DNA of 64,000 nucleotides from the NCBI GenBank assembly GCA_014695325.1, contig JACJNZ010000048.1, forward strand, positions 62,001-126,000, written 5' to 3'. Origin of the DNA: Cyanobacteria bacterium FACHB-502 (GTDB lineage Bacteria > Cyanobacteriota > Cyanobacteriia > Elainellales > Elainellaceae). Of this stretch, positions 1 to 8,079 are shown piece by piece. Each line of letters opens with the position of its first letter. The stretch's first letter is position 1. Position numbers and translations under genes: made by a program. Under the pieces are notes generated by a model that searched no databases, was not told where the DNA came from, and worked only from the letters and a program-made list of their open reading frames with translations.

Positions 1-495
1 GTTCAGCAGCACATCGATTACCTGAGCCGTTGCCCCATTGATGCCAAAGTTAAACACTTTTAGCCCTGGATAGCCTCGCTTTGCTAATCCTTCCTGAAGC
101 GCGATCGGATCAATGCCCTGAAGCGCTCGAGAGCTACCAATAATCAGCACATCAGGTTTGCCAAATGTGCGGAGGTAGCGGCTATAGAGGTGAAGTTCCT
201 GGTCAAGCCGCTGACTGTTAAAAGACGGAAAATTATACGGCGGCATCAGCAGATCGGGCATCAGCAGTGGCGGCAGCGGCAAAATCAGCGATGAAAGACG
301 CGGCTGCGGAATGGGCGGAAGCGTATCGTTTTGGCCTGGCTCGATTGTTTCAGGGGAGGGGCTGTCAGCCGATTGATTTTGCTGGGCAATCAGATGATTT
401 TTAAAGCCCAGGATGTTATCTGCTAATGCAGTGCCCCGTAAGCCTTGAAACAGCGTGAACAGCAGTCCAACCAGGAGCAGTTTCTTGAGTTGCAT
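1..495 (-). CDS. Secreted SGNH-hydrolase-like protein, N-terminal 165 residues (partial)
   Basis: An open frame runs from an ATG at 495 off the left edge without a stop, so only the N-terminus is present. Residues 1-25 form a signal peptide or anchor (MQLKKLLLVGLLFTLFQG, then an Ala-rich cleavage-like stretch). A Pro/Gln/Ser-rich linker follows. From about residue 120 the sequence reads DVLIIGSSRALQGIDP, which resembles the GxS nucleophile block of SGNH/GDSL hydrolases and of cyanobacterial DUF1574-like proteins. A second block, FNFGINGATAQV, fits the Gly/Asn block of the same fold. An envelope or polysaccharide-modifying role is inference; the catalytic Asp/His block lies outside the window. 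Confidence 0.6.
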   Translation of the reverse strand, partial: MQLKKLLLVGLLFTLFQGLRGTALADNILGFKNHLIAQQNQSADSPSPETIEPGQNDTLPPIPQPRLSSLILPLPPLLMPDLLMPPYNFPSFNSQRLDQELHLYSRYLRTFGKPDVLIIGSSRALQGIDPIALQEGLAKRGYPGLKVFNFGINGATAQVIDVLLN

Positions 496-1138
496 AAAAT
501 AACCCCGATGATCCTGACTCGCAAAACAGCTAGAACAGGGCAACTAAAGCTCTATATCCCTCGATCGAAAGAGGGCGTATCAGCAAAACACCGATTCTAA
601 ACTATCCTTAAGCTTGAGCTGGGGTCAACTGTTTGCTGCAAAGTGACCAAAGATTGATAAATGATTGGTTTTCAGAGCTTACGGTTTGCGGATCGTTCAA
701 TTAAATGGATTAAATTGAGCAACCTTCGTGAACTGCGTCCAGAAGAATGAATAAAAACCTATTTTTGACTCAGGATTAGCCGATTGTAAGCCTCGGGTGC
801 GTTAGGCTTTGCCAACACACAATCCTTACCGATACAGAACCTTTACCGGCTGATGCTTTGCCTATTTATCCAGGATACAGGCGATCGACAAATCATCCGG
901 TAAGAAGAGGCTTAAAAAGTTAGAGTCGTCGCCAAACTGTGAAGAGCAAAAAGCAATAGCAACCCGAACCTGCAATCAAATTGACAGCAAAAAAGCAGCC
1001 CCCAAAGGAAAAGGACTGCATGGTTCGATTCCTCCAATATTTGGATATTAGTCAGAGGAGCGATCGGTTCTCTTCTACCTAAAGAGATAGGACACAAGCT
1101 GAACGAATCACAAATCAAAATGAATTGATCGCGTTTTA
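496..1138. other. Intergenic region, 643 bp
   Basis: No convincing gene was found. Open frames on either strand here lack a ribosome-binding site and recognisable protein features. A short inverted repeat AAGCCT/AGGCTT near 788-812 could be a weak hairpin but has no following T-run. Confidence 0.5.
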
Positions 1139-1639
1139 CTAAACATTCGTGTTGTTGTCGATCTGCTGTAGAATTTCCTGTGCTTTTTTCACTTCTTCTT
1201 GGGTACCGCCATCCATAAGCAGCAGGAAGTTTTGCTCTGTGGGGGTCGAGTCTGCTACCGCCTGTTTATTGACAGAGCCGCCCGTGATTGCTGCGATCGC
1301 GGCTCCACCTGCTGCTCCAACACCGCTTGCAATTAAGGTAAAGGTCAAAATTTGGCTAAAGGGAGCCATGCTGGGCGAAGCAGGATCATGCAGACTGAGC
1401 GCAGCAATCAAAAAGCCTGCCATTGCCCCTAACACGGTTCCGGCGATCGCGCCTTTCCCCGCATTAGCAGCCGCCTCGGTTTGGGACAGTTTGGGCGTTG
1501 ATTGCAGTGCCTCTGGAACCAGGGCGAGCCGCTCTGGAGAAAAGCCTGCATCTTGAAGGGCACTGAGAGCAGTTGCCCCTTGCTGAACGTCAGAGAATTT
1601 TTTGATTGGATACTGATGGGATTGAGCGAGCTGTACCAT
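1139..1639 (-). CDS. Glycine-zipper membrane protein, general-stress-protein-like
   Basis: This 166-residue protein starts at ATG 1639. Residues 1-45 resemble the N-terminal domain of general stress proteins of the YflT/17M type (a 'YPIKKFSDVQQGATALSALQDAGF'-like helix-turn region that monitors or binds an unknown partner). Two hydrophobic Gly/Ala-rich segments follow, GAIAGTVLGAMAGFLIAA and GVGAAGGAAIAAITGG, typical glycine zippers, so it is probably membrane-inserted. The C-terminus is acidic and helical. Its neighbours psaE and the carotenoid protein suggest a stress setting, but that is inference. The exact function is unknown. Confidence 0.7.
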   Translation of the reverse strand: MVQLAQSHQYPIKKFSDVQQGATALSALQDAGFSPERLALVPEALQSTPKLSQTEAAANAGKGAIAGTVLGAMAGFLIAALSLHDPASPSMAPFSQILTFTLIASGVGAAGGAAIAAITGGSVNKQAVADSTPTEQNFLLLMDGGTQEEVKKAQEILQQIDNNTNV

Positions 1640-1809
1640 GACTGTAAAGTCCTAATTTGCTTCAAGAGGACAGTCAAAAGAAAGTTCAAGTGAATCCTGT
1701 CTTCTATTGACGAATTCTTTTGAGCAAAAACACTCGCTCGATGGTTATAAACCACAAAAAAGGGACACTTCTCAGCATCCCAAAGTTCATGATTGACCTC
1801 TGCAAAACA

Positions 1810-1833
1810 TTCGATCGTTCGATCGTTCGATCG
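1810..1833. repeat. Three tandem copies of TTCGATCG downstream of psaE
   Basis: The octamer TTCGATCG is repeated three times in tandem, starting 9 bases beyond the psaE stop. It is a self-complementary HIP1-like palindrome, so the stretch can fold on either strand. It has no T-run and is not a typical terminator. Confidence 0.7.
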
Positions 1834-1841
1834 ATTCAAAA

Positions 1842-2231
1842 TTAGCGAGAATCGGTTCCCTGGTTGGGGCTGCCCTCAATGCTTGGATTGTCGGTTCCTG
1901 GTGCTTCTGGTGCAGCACCTGATGATGAAGCGCCCGAGCGAACATCGTTGCGTGCGCCCTGTCCGGTTCTGCGAGTCCGCTCATCCAGCGTGGTTTGCTT
2001 ACCGCCGGATGGCTCGGTGGACGTTCTCGGCTGAGAAGCAGGAACGCTCACTTCGAGCAGTTCATTCATCGAAAAGTTGTTCGTATTCACCCCGGCATAG
2101 TTAATCTTTGTAAAACGAACAACGACCGGATACTTGACGCCGCTCTGGTCAACTGATGCGACAGTTCCAAAATCTTGAAACCAGAAGGACTCTTTACGGA
2201 GAACCTGAACTGTCGAGCCACGCTGAATCAT
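1842..2231 (-). CDS. psaE: Photosystem I reaction centre subunit IV (PsaE) with long C-terminal tail
   Basis: PsaE is a stromal subunit of photosystem I that helps dock ferredoxin/flavodoxin and supports cyclic electron flow. Residues 1-66 match the family closely: [20 protein letters not shown], then [17 protein letters not shown] and the [13 protein letters not shown] ending, an SH3-like five-stranded barrel. Cyanobacterial PsaE is usually about 70-75 residues, but this one is 129. The extra 60 or so residues are rich in Ser, Pro, Gly, Thr and Arg and look disordered. A ribosome-binding-like AAGGGGA lies about 9 bases before ATG 2231. The gene is monocistronic by spacing. Confidence 0.95.
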   Translation of the reverse strand: MIQRGSTVQVLRKESFWFQDFGTVASVDQSGVKYPVVVRFTKINYAGVNTNNFSMNELLEVSVPASQPRTSTEPSGGKQTTLDERTRRTGQGARNDVRSGASSSGAAPEAPGTDNPSIEGSPNQGTDSR

Positions 2232-2467
2232 AACAAGTGTCCCCTTGAAAATAACTAAACAGGAATTAAATCTAAGTTAAACAGATACCCGATGCCTGCA
2301 CTCCGACATATCTCTCAATAGGCGTATCTCTTAAGCAGGAGATGTTTAAGTTTTGTTACCAAATTTACTGCTCGATCGCTCCCCTCCTACAAAGCCAAAA
2401 CGCAAAAAAACCACACAGCAAAACTGCATGGTCCTGAAGCAAGAAAAATTAAGTTTTTTGATGTTTT

Positions 2468-2773
2468 TTAAAGGCGGGGATTCACGTCTTTTGCCATGTC
2501 TAGAAAAGCGGCTGGGTCAGCATCCGAGAATCCTTCGGTCGCCTGCGACGCATCAGACTGGCTGCTTATTTTACTGATATCGAGGTTAGGAGAAGTTGCT
2601 TCTTCAGCTGCTTTTTCGCCTTCGCCCGTGCGATCGATCGCGGCAACATCAAACTGTTTTGATAATTCATAGTCCGAAGCAACATCAACCTGGGGCATTT
2701 TCTCATCGCCCGTCTTGATTTCTTCGACCATGCGTTCAGCATCAAAATTAGAGTTTGCACCAGCTTGAGTCAT
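2468..2773 (-). CDS. Small acidic protein of unknown function
   Basis: This frame encodes 101 residues rich in Asp, Glu, Ala and Ser, without hydrophobic segments or cysteines, so a soluble and largely disordered protein is expected. The start at 2773 is supported by an AAGGAG ribosome-binding site about 7 bases upstream. I do not recognise a family. It is divergent from the helical carotenoid protein gene 222 bp away, so the two may share a control region. Confidence 0.6.
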   Translation of the reverse strand: MTQAGANSNFDAERMVEEIKTGDEKMPQVDVASDYELSKQFDVAAIDRTGEGEKAAEEATSPNLDISKISSQSDASQATEGFSDADPAAFLDMAKDVNPRL

Positions 2774-2995
2774 ATTCTACTCCTTGTAACTTTTGCTATA
2801 AATATCGCGGATTGAATGGGCTAATCGTACCAACTGCTTTTTCGAGCCATACCACCCTTGAGGCAGATTTAATTCTTTTCGTAGGAGAGATTTCGAAAAG
2901 ACAATTCCACTTTTCAAAGTCTTTCCTCGGAGCGTTTCAGATGGCTTCAGTAACCTGCTAAATCTAGACGGGAAAAAGTTCGGAGATAACAAACG

Positions 2996-3523
2996 ATGAC
3001 ATTTAATACCGATCAGAACTCTCAACTGCTTGCAGAAAAAGAACAGCGCGTTTTTCAGTCGTATGGTGAATTGGGAATTGACGATCGCCTTGCATTGCTT
3101 TATTTGATTTATGAGAAAATGGGCGAGTCGATTACGCCTGCAGCTCCGGCAGCAGCAGAACCTAATCTGGCTCCTGTACTGCTGGGTGATTTTTATCATC
3201 TTGGCAAGGACAAACAGCTCGCCGTTATGCGCGAAATTGTGAACCGTGAAGAGACAGAATATTCCAGAGCATACGGCGGTTTGAGAGAAAATAATCAGCT
3301 TGCAGTGTGGTATGCCTGGGCAAAGGGCATGGGCGATACCGTAGTGGGAATGCCAGACAACTATCAGCCCACGGAGGCAATCCAAAACCTGCTGAAGGCG
3401 CTCGAGGACCTGGAGTTTCAAGAGCAAATTTCAGTTCTGCGTCTGATCGCGAGCAACATGGGCTACAGCGAAGTGGAGCCAATTCCAACTCAGGCAGAAA
3501 CCGGAAAGACCTCTAGTTTCTAA
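2996..3523 (+). CDS. Helical carotenoid protein (OCP N-terminal-domain paralogue)
   Basis: The 175-residue product is an all-helical orange carotenoid protein N-terminal domain without the C-terminal NTF2-like domain, which defines a helical carotenoid protein (HCP). Family members bind a keto-carotenoid and quench singlet oxygen or, in some clades, phycobilisome excitation. Helices match OCP: LALLYLIYEKMG for the Trp41/Tyr44 region, QLAVWYAWAKGMG for the Trp110 region and ISVLRLIASNMG for the Arg155 region. Tyr39, Trp105 and Arg149 are conserved, but the OCP Trp41 position is Tyr36 here. The HCP clade cannot be assigned by eye. A GGAG lies 11 bases before ATG 2996. Confidence 0.88.
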   Translation: MTFNTDQNSQLLAEKEQRVFQSYGELGIDDRLALLYLIYEKMGESITPAAPAAAEPNLAPVLLGDFYHLGKDKQLAVMREIVNREETEYSRAYGGLRENNQLAVWYAWAKGMGDTVVGMPDNYQPTEAIQNLLKALEDLEFQEQISVLRLIASNMGYSEVEPIPTQAETGKTSSF

Positions 3524-3596
3524 AGAAACTCCTGATATCTAGACGGCACATCGATATTTCAGCTAGATATTTCGGCAGCGATCGTTCAGAGTCTAG

Positions 3597-3625
3597 GGGC
3601 AGTTGGCAAGCTGCCCTTATTTTTA
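3597..3625 (+). terminator. Terminator of the helical carotenoid protein gene
   Basis: GGGCAG at 3597-3602 pairs with CTGCCC at 3611-3616 around an 8-base loop and is followed by TTATTTTTAT. It lies about 75 bases past the stop. A separate perfect AGTTTC/GAAACT hairpin overlaps the stop codon itself at 3515-3530. Confidence 0.7.
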
Positions 3626-3814
3626 TAGAACGTTTCCTGATAGACGTGAACTGTGCAGATGGTCTGCCGTATCACTAAGTTTCAGAAATCGTAAAACCTT
3701 CGATCAGCATTCGGATCGAAAACTGGAGAAATTGATCGAACGCTTTCCCCTGAGCGACAAATCGTTGCTTATCCCATCGTTGCCCATCGCATTGCTAAAC
3801 CCAACTAACACCCC

Positions 3815-6019
3815 TTAAGCAGCTTCTGGATAAATCGAATCAATCGGTTCTGCTTCTGGCTCTGGGTCAAACTCAACTTCTGGTACGGGGATATCTGCTC
3901 CGTTAATCGTTGTCCCCAAAAACTGAATTTCTTCTGACTCCAATAGCTGCTGCGTCGTTTCGTTCAGCAAACCCTCTTCGGTTACTTCAGGACGCGCCAC
4001 TAGCATAATGCCATCGCTGAGCGGCTCCAGCAGCAGGGCATCGCTCGATCGACTCAGAGCGGGTGTATCTAGAACGACCCAATCAAACTGTTCTCGTCCG
4101 ATTTTAATGAGCTGTCGCATTGCGTCCGATTCCAGAATGGCTGCGGCATATCGCTGAGGTGCAAGGCTCGGCACAATAAATAAATGATCGATCGCCGGAA
4201 CTGCCCGAATACAGCGATCGAGCTGCTGATAATACTCTGCCGATTTAAAGGCTAGACCATCAGGTGGCTGAAGGTGCAGAGCGGTGGCTTGAGAAGGCGA
4301 TCGAAGGTCTGCTTCAATCAGCAGCGTCTTTTTGCCTGCCCGTGCTGCCGCGACTGCAAGATTATAAGCCGTGACCGTTTTTCCTTCGCCGCTCACTGTG
4401 CTGGTAATCAAAACGACCTTTAGCTCAGGTTCGCCCCCAATTCGCTTCAGGTTAGTCCTCAGTCGCTCATAGAAGTCTAGATAGGGTGAGTCCGCTTCTA
4501 AGACGGGCAATTGCTCATCTTCCTCGGGCAGCAAAGGCAAAATACCCAGCATGGGAACTTCTTGCTGGCGCAAAGCTGCTTGGATATCTTCAGACGTGTA
4601 GAACGTGGGATCGATCATTCCCAGCACCATGACCAGTCCGCCACCAACCAGTACGGCGAATATCCCGCCTAATAATAGAATCATGCTGCCGCTCAAGCTA
4701 GCTTCGCTAGTCGCCTCGGTTGCCGGCGGCTCAGCCACAATTAAGCTGCCAACCGTTTCTTCTTGCGCCAGTTTTGCATCTGCTAAGCGTGCCTGTACCT
4801 GATTGTAGAAAGTCTGCTTCAGGGCAATCTGCTGCTGAAGTCGCTGCTGTTCGAGCTGCTTATTCGGAATGCTGCCATACTCTCGCCGAAGCTCCTGTTC
4901 CGATCGCACTAGGTCGGTGAGCTGCTGCTGAAGGGTTTGCTGCTGAGTGGCCAGCCCGACTAAGGTATCTGCCAGTGCCTTTCGTGCCGGGTCGAGGCTA
5001 CTGGCTTGGCGAATCTGCTGTAATGCTGTTCTTCGTCCGAGAGCATTATCACGATCCAGGGAAGTCGCGATTGGATTGCCGCCAATCACTTCACCGACCC
5101 GTGCCTGAAGCTGCTGCTCATACACTTCGAGCTGACTCTGTAAGTCCAGCATTGTTGGATGATCGGGACGCAGGGTTTTGGCAAATAGCTCCCGCTGCGA
5201 TTCCACCTGATAAATTCGCGCCCGCAAGTCGGCAAGAATCGGATCGGCACTCAGGGCAGAAGCAAGATAGGCTTGTTCAGGAGTCATGCCCAGACGGTTC
5301 TGCAAGCTGCGAATTTGAGCAGTCATTCCCGTGAGGGCTAATCGAAGCTGTCGCTGCTGCTGCTGAGTGCTGGTGATTGCGCCGAGCAAACTACCGCTTT
5401 CGGCTGCCTCGATCGCCGTTCCTTCTCGCCGCACATAGGTTTCAAGCTGCTGTTCTGCCGATCGCAGTTCGTCGGTGACTTTCGGCAAAAGCTGATCCAG
5501 GTTTTCGATCACGCGCCGCAATTGCTGCGTATTAAATTGACGGCTCTGCTCGATCATGGCTTTCATGAGCAGATTAGTGACTTTTTGCGATCGCTCTTTG
5601 CTGCTGTCTTGATACGCCACGGTAATGCGTAGAGCCTGAGAGCCAGCTGGAGCAGCACCTGCAGCTTCTGTGCCATTTCCCGTGACGGTAACTTTGGCAC
5701 GCTGTGTTAAAGCCAGTTCCGATAGGCGAATCTCCTCTGCTTCAAGCAGCTTGAGCGTCGTGCTAACGACCTGGTTTGAAAGCAGCATTTCCTTGGTTAC
5801 AGCCTGTCCTTGCTGCTGCAATGCCGTTCCTGTGGCAGAAAAAACGTCTGGCGGCGCGCCATAGGTGAGAGCGCCCTCGGTTACATAGGTTGCTGTGGGT
5901 GGCTTTTGCAGCACTGCTGCTCCGCCTGCAAGCCCTGCGACGACCAGGAATCCGGCGAGTCCAGCCCATTTATGTCGATCGAGGGCGATCCAATATCGCT
6001 TAATGAAGGGGGGAGTCAT
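3815..6019 (-). CDS. Wzc-like polysaccharide copolymerase with BY-kinase-type ATPase domain
   Basis: This 734-residue inner-membrane protein should control chain length and export of an exopolysaccharide. A first membrane segment at about 18-38 and a second at about 443-466 flank a long periplasmic coiled-coil region (Wzz fold, Gln-rich helices). The cytoplasmic part carries Walker A (TSTVSGEGKT, near 537-546), Walker A' (LLIEADLRSP, near 560-569) and Walker B (WVVLDTP, near 645). Classical BY-kinases end in a tyrosine cluster; here the C-terminus is Glu/Pro-rich with a single Tyr four residues from the end, so autophosphorylation may be reduced. It follows the Wza-like gene by 90 bp in the same direction. 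Confidence 0.9.
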   Translation of the reverse strand: MTPPFIKRYWIALDRHKWAGLAGFLVVAGLAGGAAVLQKPPTATYVTEGALTYGAPPDVFSATGTALQQQGQAVTKEMLLSNQVVSTTLKLLEAEEIRLSELALTQRAKVTVTGNGTEAAGAAPAGSQALRITVAYQDSSKERSQKVTNLLMKAMIEQSRQFNTQQLRRVIENLDQLLPKVTDELRSAEQQLETYVRREGTAIEAAESGSLLGAITSTQQQQRQLRLALTGMTAQIRSLQNRLGMTPEQAYLASALSADPILADLRARIYQVESQRELFAKTLRPDHPTMLDLQSQLEVYEQQLQARVGEVIGGNPIATSLDRDNALGRRTALQQIRQASSLDPARKALADTLVGLATQQQTLQQQLTDLVRSEQELRREYGSIPNKQLEQQRLQQQIALKQTFYNQVQARLADAKLAQEETVGSLIVAEPPATEATSEASLSGSMILLLGGIFAVLVGGGLVMVLGMIDPTFYTSEDIQAALRQQEVPMLGILPLLPEEDEQLPVLEADSPYLDFYERLRTNLKRIGGEPELKVVLITSTVSGEGKTVTAYNLAVAAARAGKKTLLIEADLRSPSQATALHLQPPDGLAFKSAEYYQQLDRCIRAVPAIDHLFIVPSLAPQRYAAAILESDAMRQLIKIGREQFDWVVLDTPALSRSSDALLLEPLSDGIMLVARPEVTEEGLLNETTQQLLESEEIQFLGTTINGADIPVPEVEFDPEPEAEPIDSIYPEAA

Positions 6020-6109
6020 GGGTTAGCCCTTGGTTATTGCCCTCATGTTGCCAGCCTTAGTGTTCCCTGAGTGTCCTGCCGAATCGCGGTTGATCTTAAC
6101 GTCTGAGCT

Positions 6110-7264
6110 TTAATCACTTGATCTCGATTCCCCTGACGGACCAAACAAACTTGCCGCACTGTTGCCAAGCGACTGAAAAAACAGCAAAAATCCCAGCACA
6201 TCGCGAAATGGCTGCGTGAACGTATTCAGCGCATAGGTAATTCGTGCTACCCAGTTCCGACCAATCACAATCACATCGTCGTTTTCCAACATCGGGTCTT
6301 GCGTCGAGTCACCGAGCATCGCCTTTTTGCCGTCTAGCTCCTGACTCACGGCTTTTTGCTGCTGTTCATCAAACCGCACCAACCCCACATTGCGAATGTC
6401 AGCACTATTGAGATCGATCGATATTGCAGTCAGGGCATCGAGAAACCGACTGCCGCTCGGCAGCGCTAAACTTCCCATCGCGCCTCCATTTCCGGCAGCG
6501 TAATTCATAATCCGAATCTGAATTTGCTGCTGTGCCAGGGTGGATTGCGCCATCAGCATCCGGTTATAGCCCTCATCGCTGGTGCGTGAAGGAATCACGA
6601 TCGTATCGCCATCGCTTAGCCGCACATCCGGTAGGGTTCGAGACTGGGAAAAGGGCGTGTACAAGTCAATTTCTCGATCGCGCACCGAGCCATCGGGCAT
6701 TTGCCGTTGTACCCGAACCGATCGCAAATCTGCCTGTCCGCTGGTTCCGCCTGCTGCAATCAACGCTGAGGTCAACTGCGGCGACTGCAACGGATAAAAG
6801 CCCGGACGCACCACCTCACCCACGATCGTTACTGAAACCGGACGTTGCCCCACTAGCATCAGATCGATTTGCGGCTGAATTACAAAGCGATCGAGCGCGG
6901 TTTGAATTTTCGCTTTTGCTTCTTCCAGGGTTAACCCCTCTAATGGCAACGCGCCCACCAGGGGAATCAGCAGATTGCCCGCCGGATCGATCGTGTTCTG
7001 AAAGGTCAGATCAGGAAAGCGAAAGACATTCACAAACAGCGAATCGCCTGCTCCTAAACGATATTCATCAAACTCATCAGCCGATTGGGAAACTTCCTGG
7101 AAAATATCGGTGATTGAGGTAGGTACTTCTCTAGAAGGCAGCCTTTGGGGGTCTGCTGAATTGATCGGCATCTCCGAGTTGGCTTGAGCTGCCTGATAAA
7201 AGACGCTTGCCTGGGTCGCCCAGAACAGCGAAGTAAGCGAGAGGATTATGAGTTGGCGAAACAT
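6110..7264 (-). CDS. Wza-like polysaccharide export protein with SLBB domains
   Basis: The 384-residue protein starts with a signal peptide (about 1-28, cleaved after an Ala-rich end). A polysaccharide export sequence domain follows at about 68-150, with the hallmark YRLGAGDSLFVNVF, and then SLBB-type repeats (VSVTIVGEVVRPGFYPL). Such proteins form the outer-membrane/periplasmic channel that works with a Wzc-like copolymerase, here the next gene downstream. A C-terminal hydrophobic stretch (FRDVLGFLLFFQSLG) could sit in the membrane. It lies 59 bp after the cyanoexosortase-associated gene and probably shares its operon. Confidence 0.9.
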   Translation of the reverse strand: MFRQLIILSLTSLFWATQASVFYQAAQANSEMPINSADPQRLPSREVPTSITDIFQEVSQSADEFDEYRLGAGDSLFVNVFRFPDLTFQNTIDPAGNLLIPLVGALPLEGLTLEEAKAKIQTALDRFVIQPQIDLMLVGQRPVSVTIVGEVVRPGFYPLQSPQLTSALIAAGGTSGQADLRSVRVQRQMPDGSVRDREIDLYTPFSQSRTLPDVRLSDGDTIVIPSRTSDEGYNRMLMAQSTLAQQQIQIRIMNYAAGNGGAMGSLALPSGSRFLDALTAISIDLNSADIRNVGLVRFDEQQQKAVSQELDGKKAMLGDSTQDPMLENDDVIVIGRNWVARITYALNTFTQPFRDVLGFLLFFQSLGNSAASLFGPSGESRSSD

Positions 7265-7323
7265 AGGGATCAGGTGTGCGGTCTACAGGAAGCAATCACC
7301 CTGACAGCAAAATCAATCACAGC

Positions 7324-8079
7324 CTATGGTGAAGGCTGAAGGGCAGTTTCAGTCAAAGCAGTCTGAATTTGCTGTGCCAGGGTTTCGAGTGGAAGACGCA
7401 CCGTTTCAATGTTTCCCAAAGGAGCGATTGGCTGCATCACACTGACGGCAATCCAAGCAAGTGGCTGCTCGGTTTTCCACTGCGTTATCTGGTTTGCCCA
7501 AAACCAGTTGGTCGGGGAAGGACTGCCGCCCGTTGACCAGGCATACCACTGCATCACGGCATAGGTGCGTTCCTTTGTCCAGCCGCGCAGGAATCGAGCC
7601 TTCACTGGAATCGACTGTCCATTTGAACCAGTCACCCTAAACTCGATCGATCGCGCTGAGTCTGTCTTCCACTGCTGGAGTCCGTTGATATCCATCCAGT
7701 CCACCTGAGGCAAATCGCGAATCCAGGTTTGGGGACGCAGCAGCAGCAGGGTTGTGGTTTGCGGTGTGGCAAGTGCGGCTTCTGCTTCAGGCATGATTGC
7801 CTCAGTGGGGAAAGTGCTTCGCATCGCCTGCGCTGACCAGCTATGTCCGCCAATTTTGATCGATCGCTGGTTCAGCGTTTGCCAGCCTTTCAAGGCAAGT
7901 CCCTGTTGCTGAATCTGTTTGAGCTGCTTGACCTGCGCGAGTTCGGGCAAATGATTCCACGTCCAAGCTTGCGTCCAGTAGTTTGGCACAACGATCGCCA
8001 CAACGATTGCCAGTGTAAATAAGACGATGCTTTGTTTGATCACAGCCCATTTCATTACAGTCATTCGAAATGAAATCAT
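7324..8079 (-). CDS. Cyanoexosortase B system-associated protein
   Basis: The 251-residue protein has one N-terminal membrane anchor (about 12-33) and a periplasmic domain ending in a Trp-rich region (TNWFWANQITQW, PLAWIAVSVMQPI). This architecture and its position directly after the exosortase match the cyanoexosortase-B-associated family, whose role in sorting is not established. The start codon overlaps the last base of the exosortase stop codon (shared base at 8079), so the two are probably translationally coupled. ATG codons at residues 1, 6 and 9 leave the start open by a few residues. Confidence 0.75.
   Translation of the reverse strand: MISFRMTVMKWAVIKQSIVLFTLAIVVAIVVPNYWTQAWTWNHLPELAQVKQLKQIQQQGLALKGWQTLNQRSIKIGGHSWSAQAMRSTFPTEAIMPEAEAALATPQTTTLLLLRPQTWIRDLPQVDWMDINGLQQWKTDSARSIEFRVTGSNGQSIPVKARFLRGWTKERTYAVMQWYAWSTGGSPSPTNWFWANQITQWKTEQPLAWIAVSVMQPIAPLGNIETVRLPLETLAQQIQTALTETALQPSP

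Noticed and set aside
661-750. 29-codon frame starting ATG 661
   Set aside because: No Shine-Dalgarno site and no hydrophobic or domain pattern, in contrast to the supported small ORF at 48185-48295.
912-1118. 68-codon minus-strand frame in the left spacer
   Set aside because: Ser/Leu/Cys-rich composition, no ribosome-binding site and no recognisable domain; probably chance.
2777-3427. 216-codon minus-strand frame across the carotenoid protein gene
   Set aside because: It is antisense to the well-supported helical carotenoid protein, has a Cys/Phe/Arg-rich composition without any family pattern and no ribosome-binding site.
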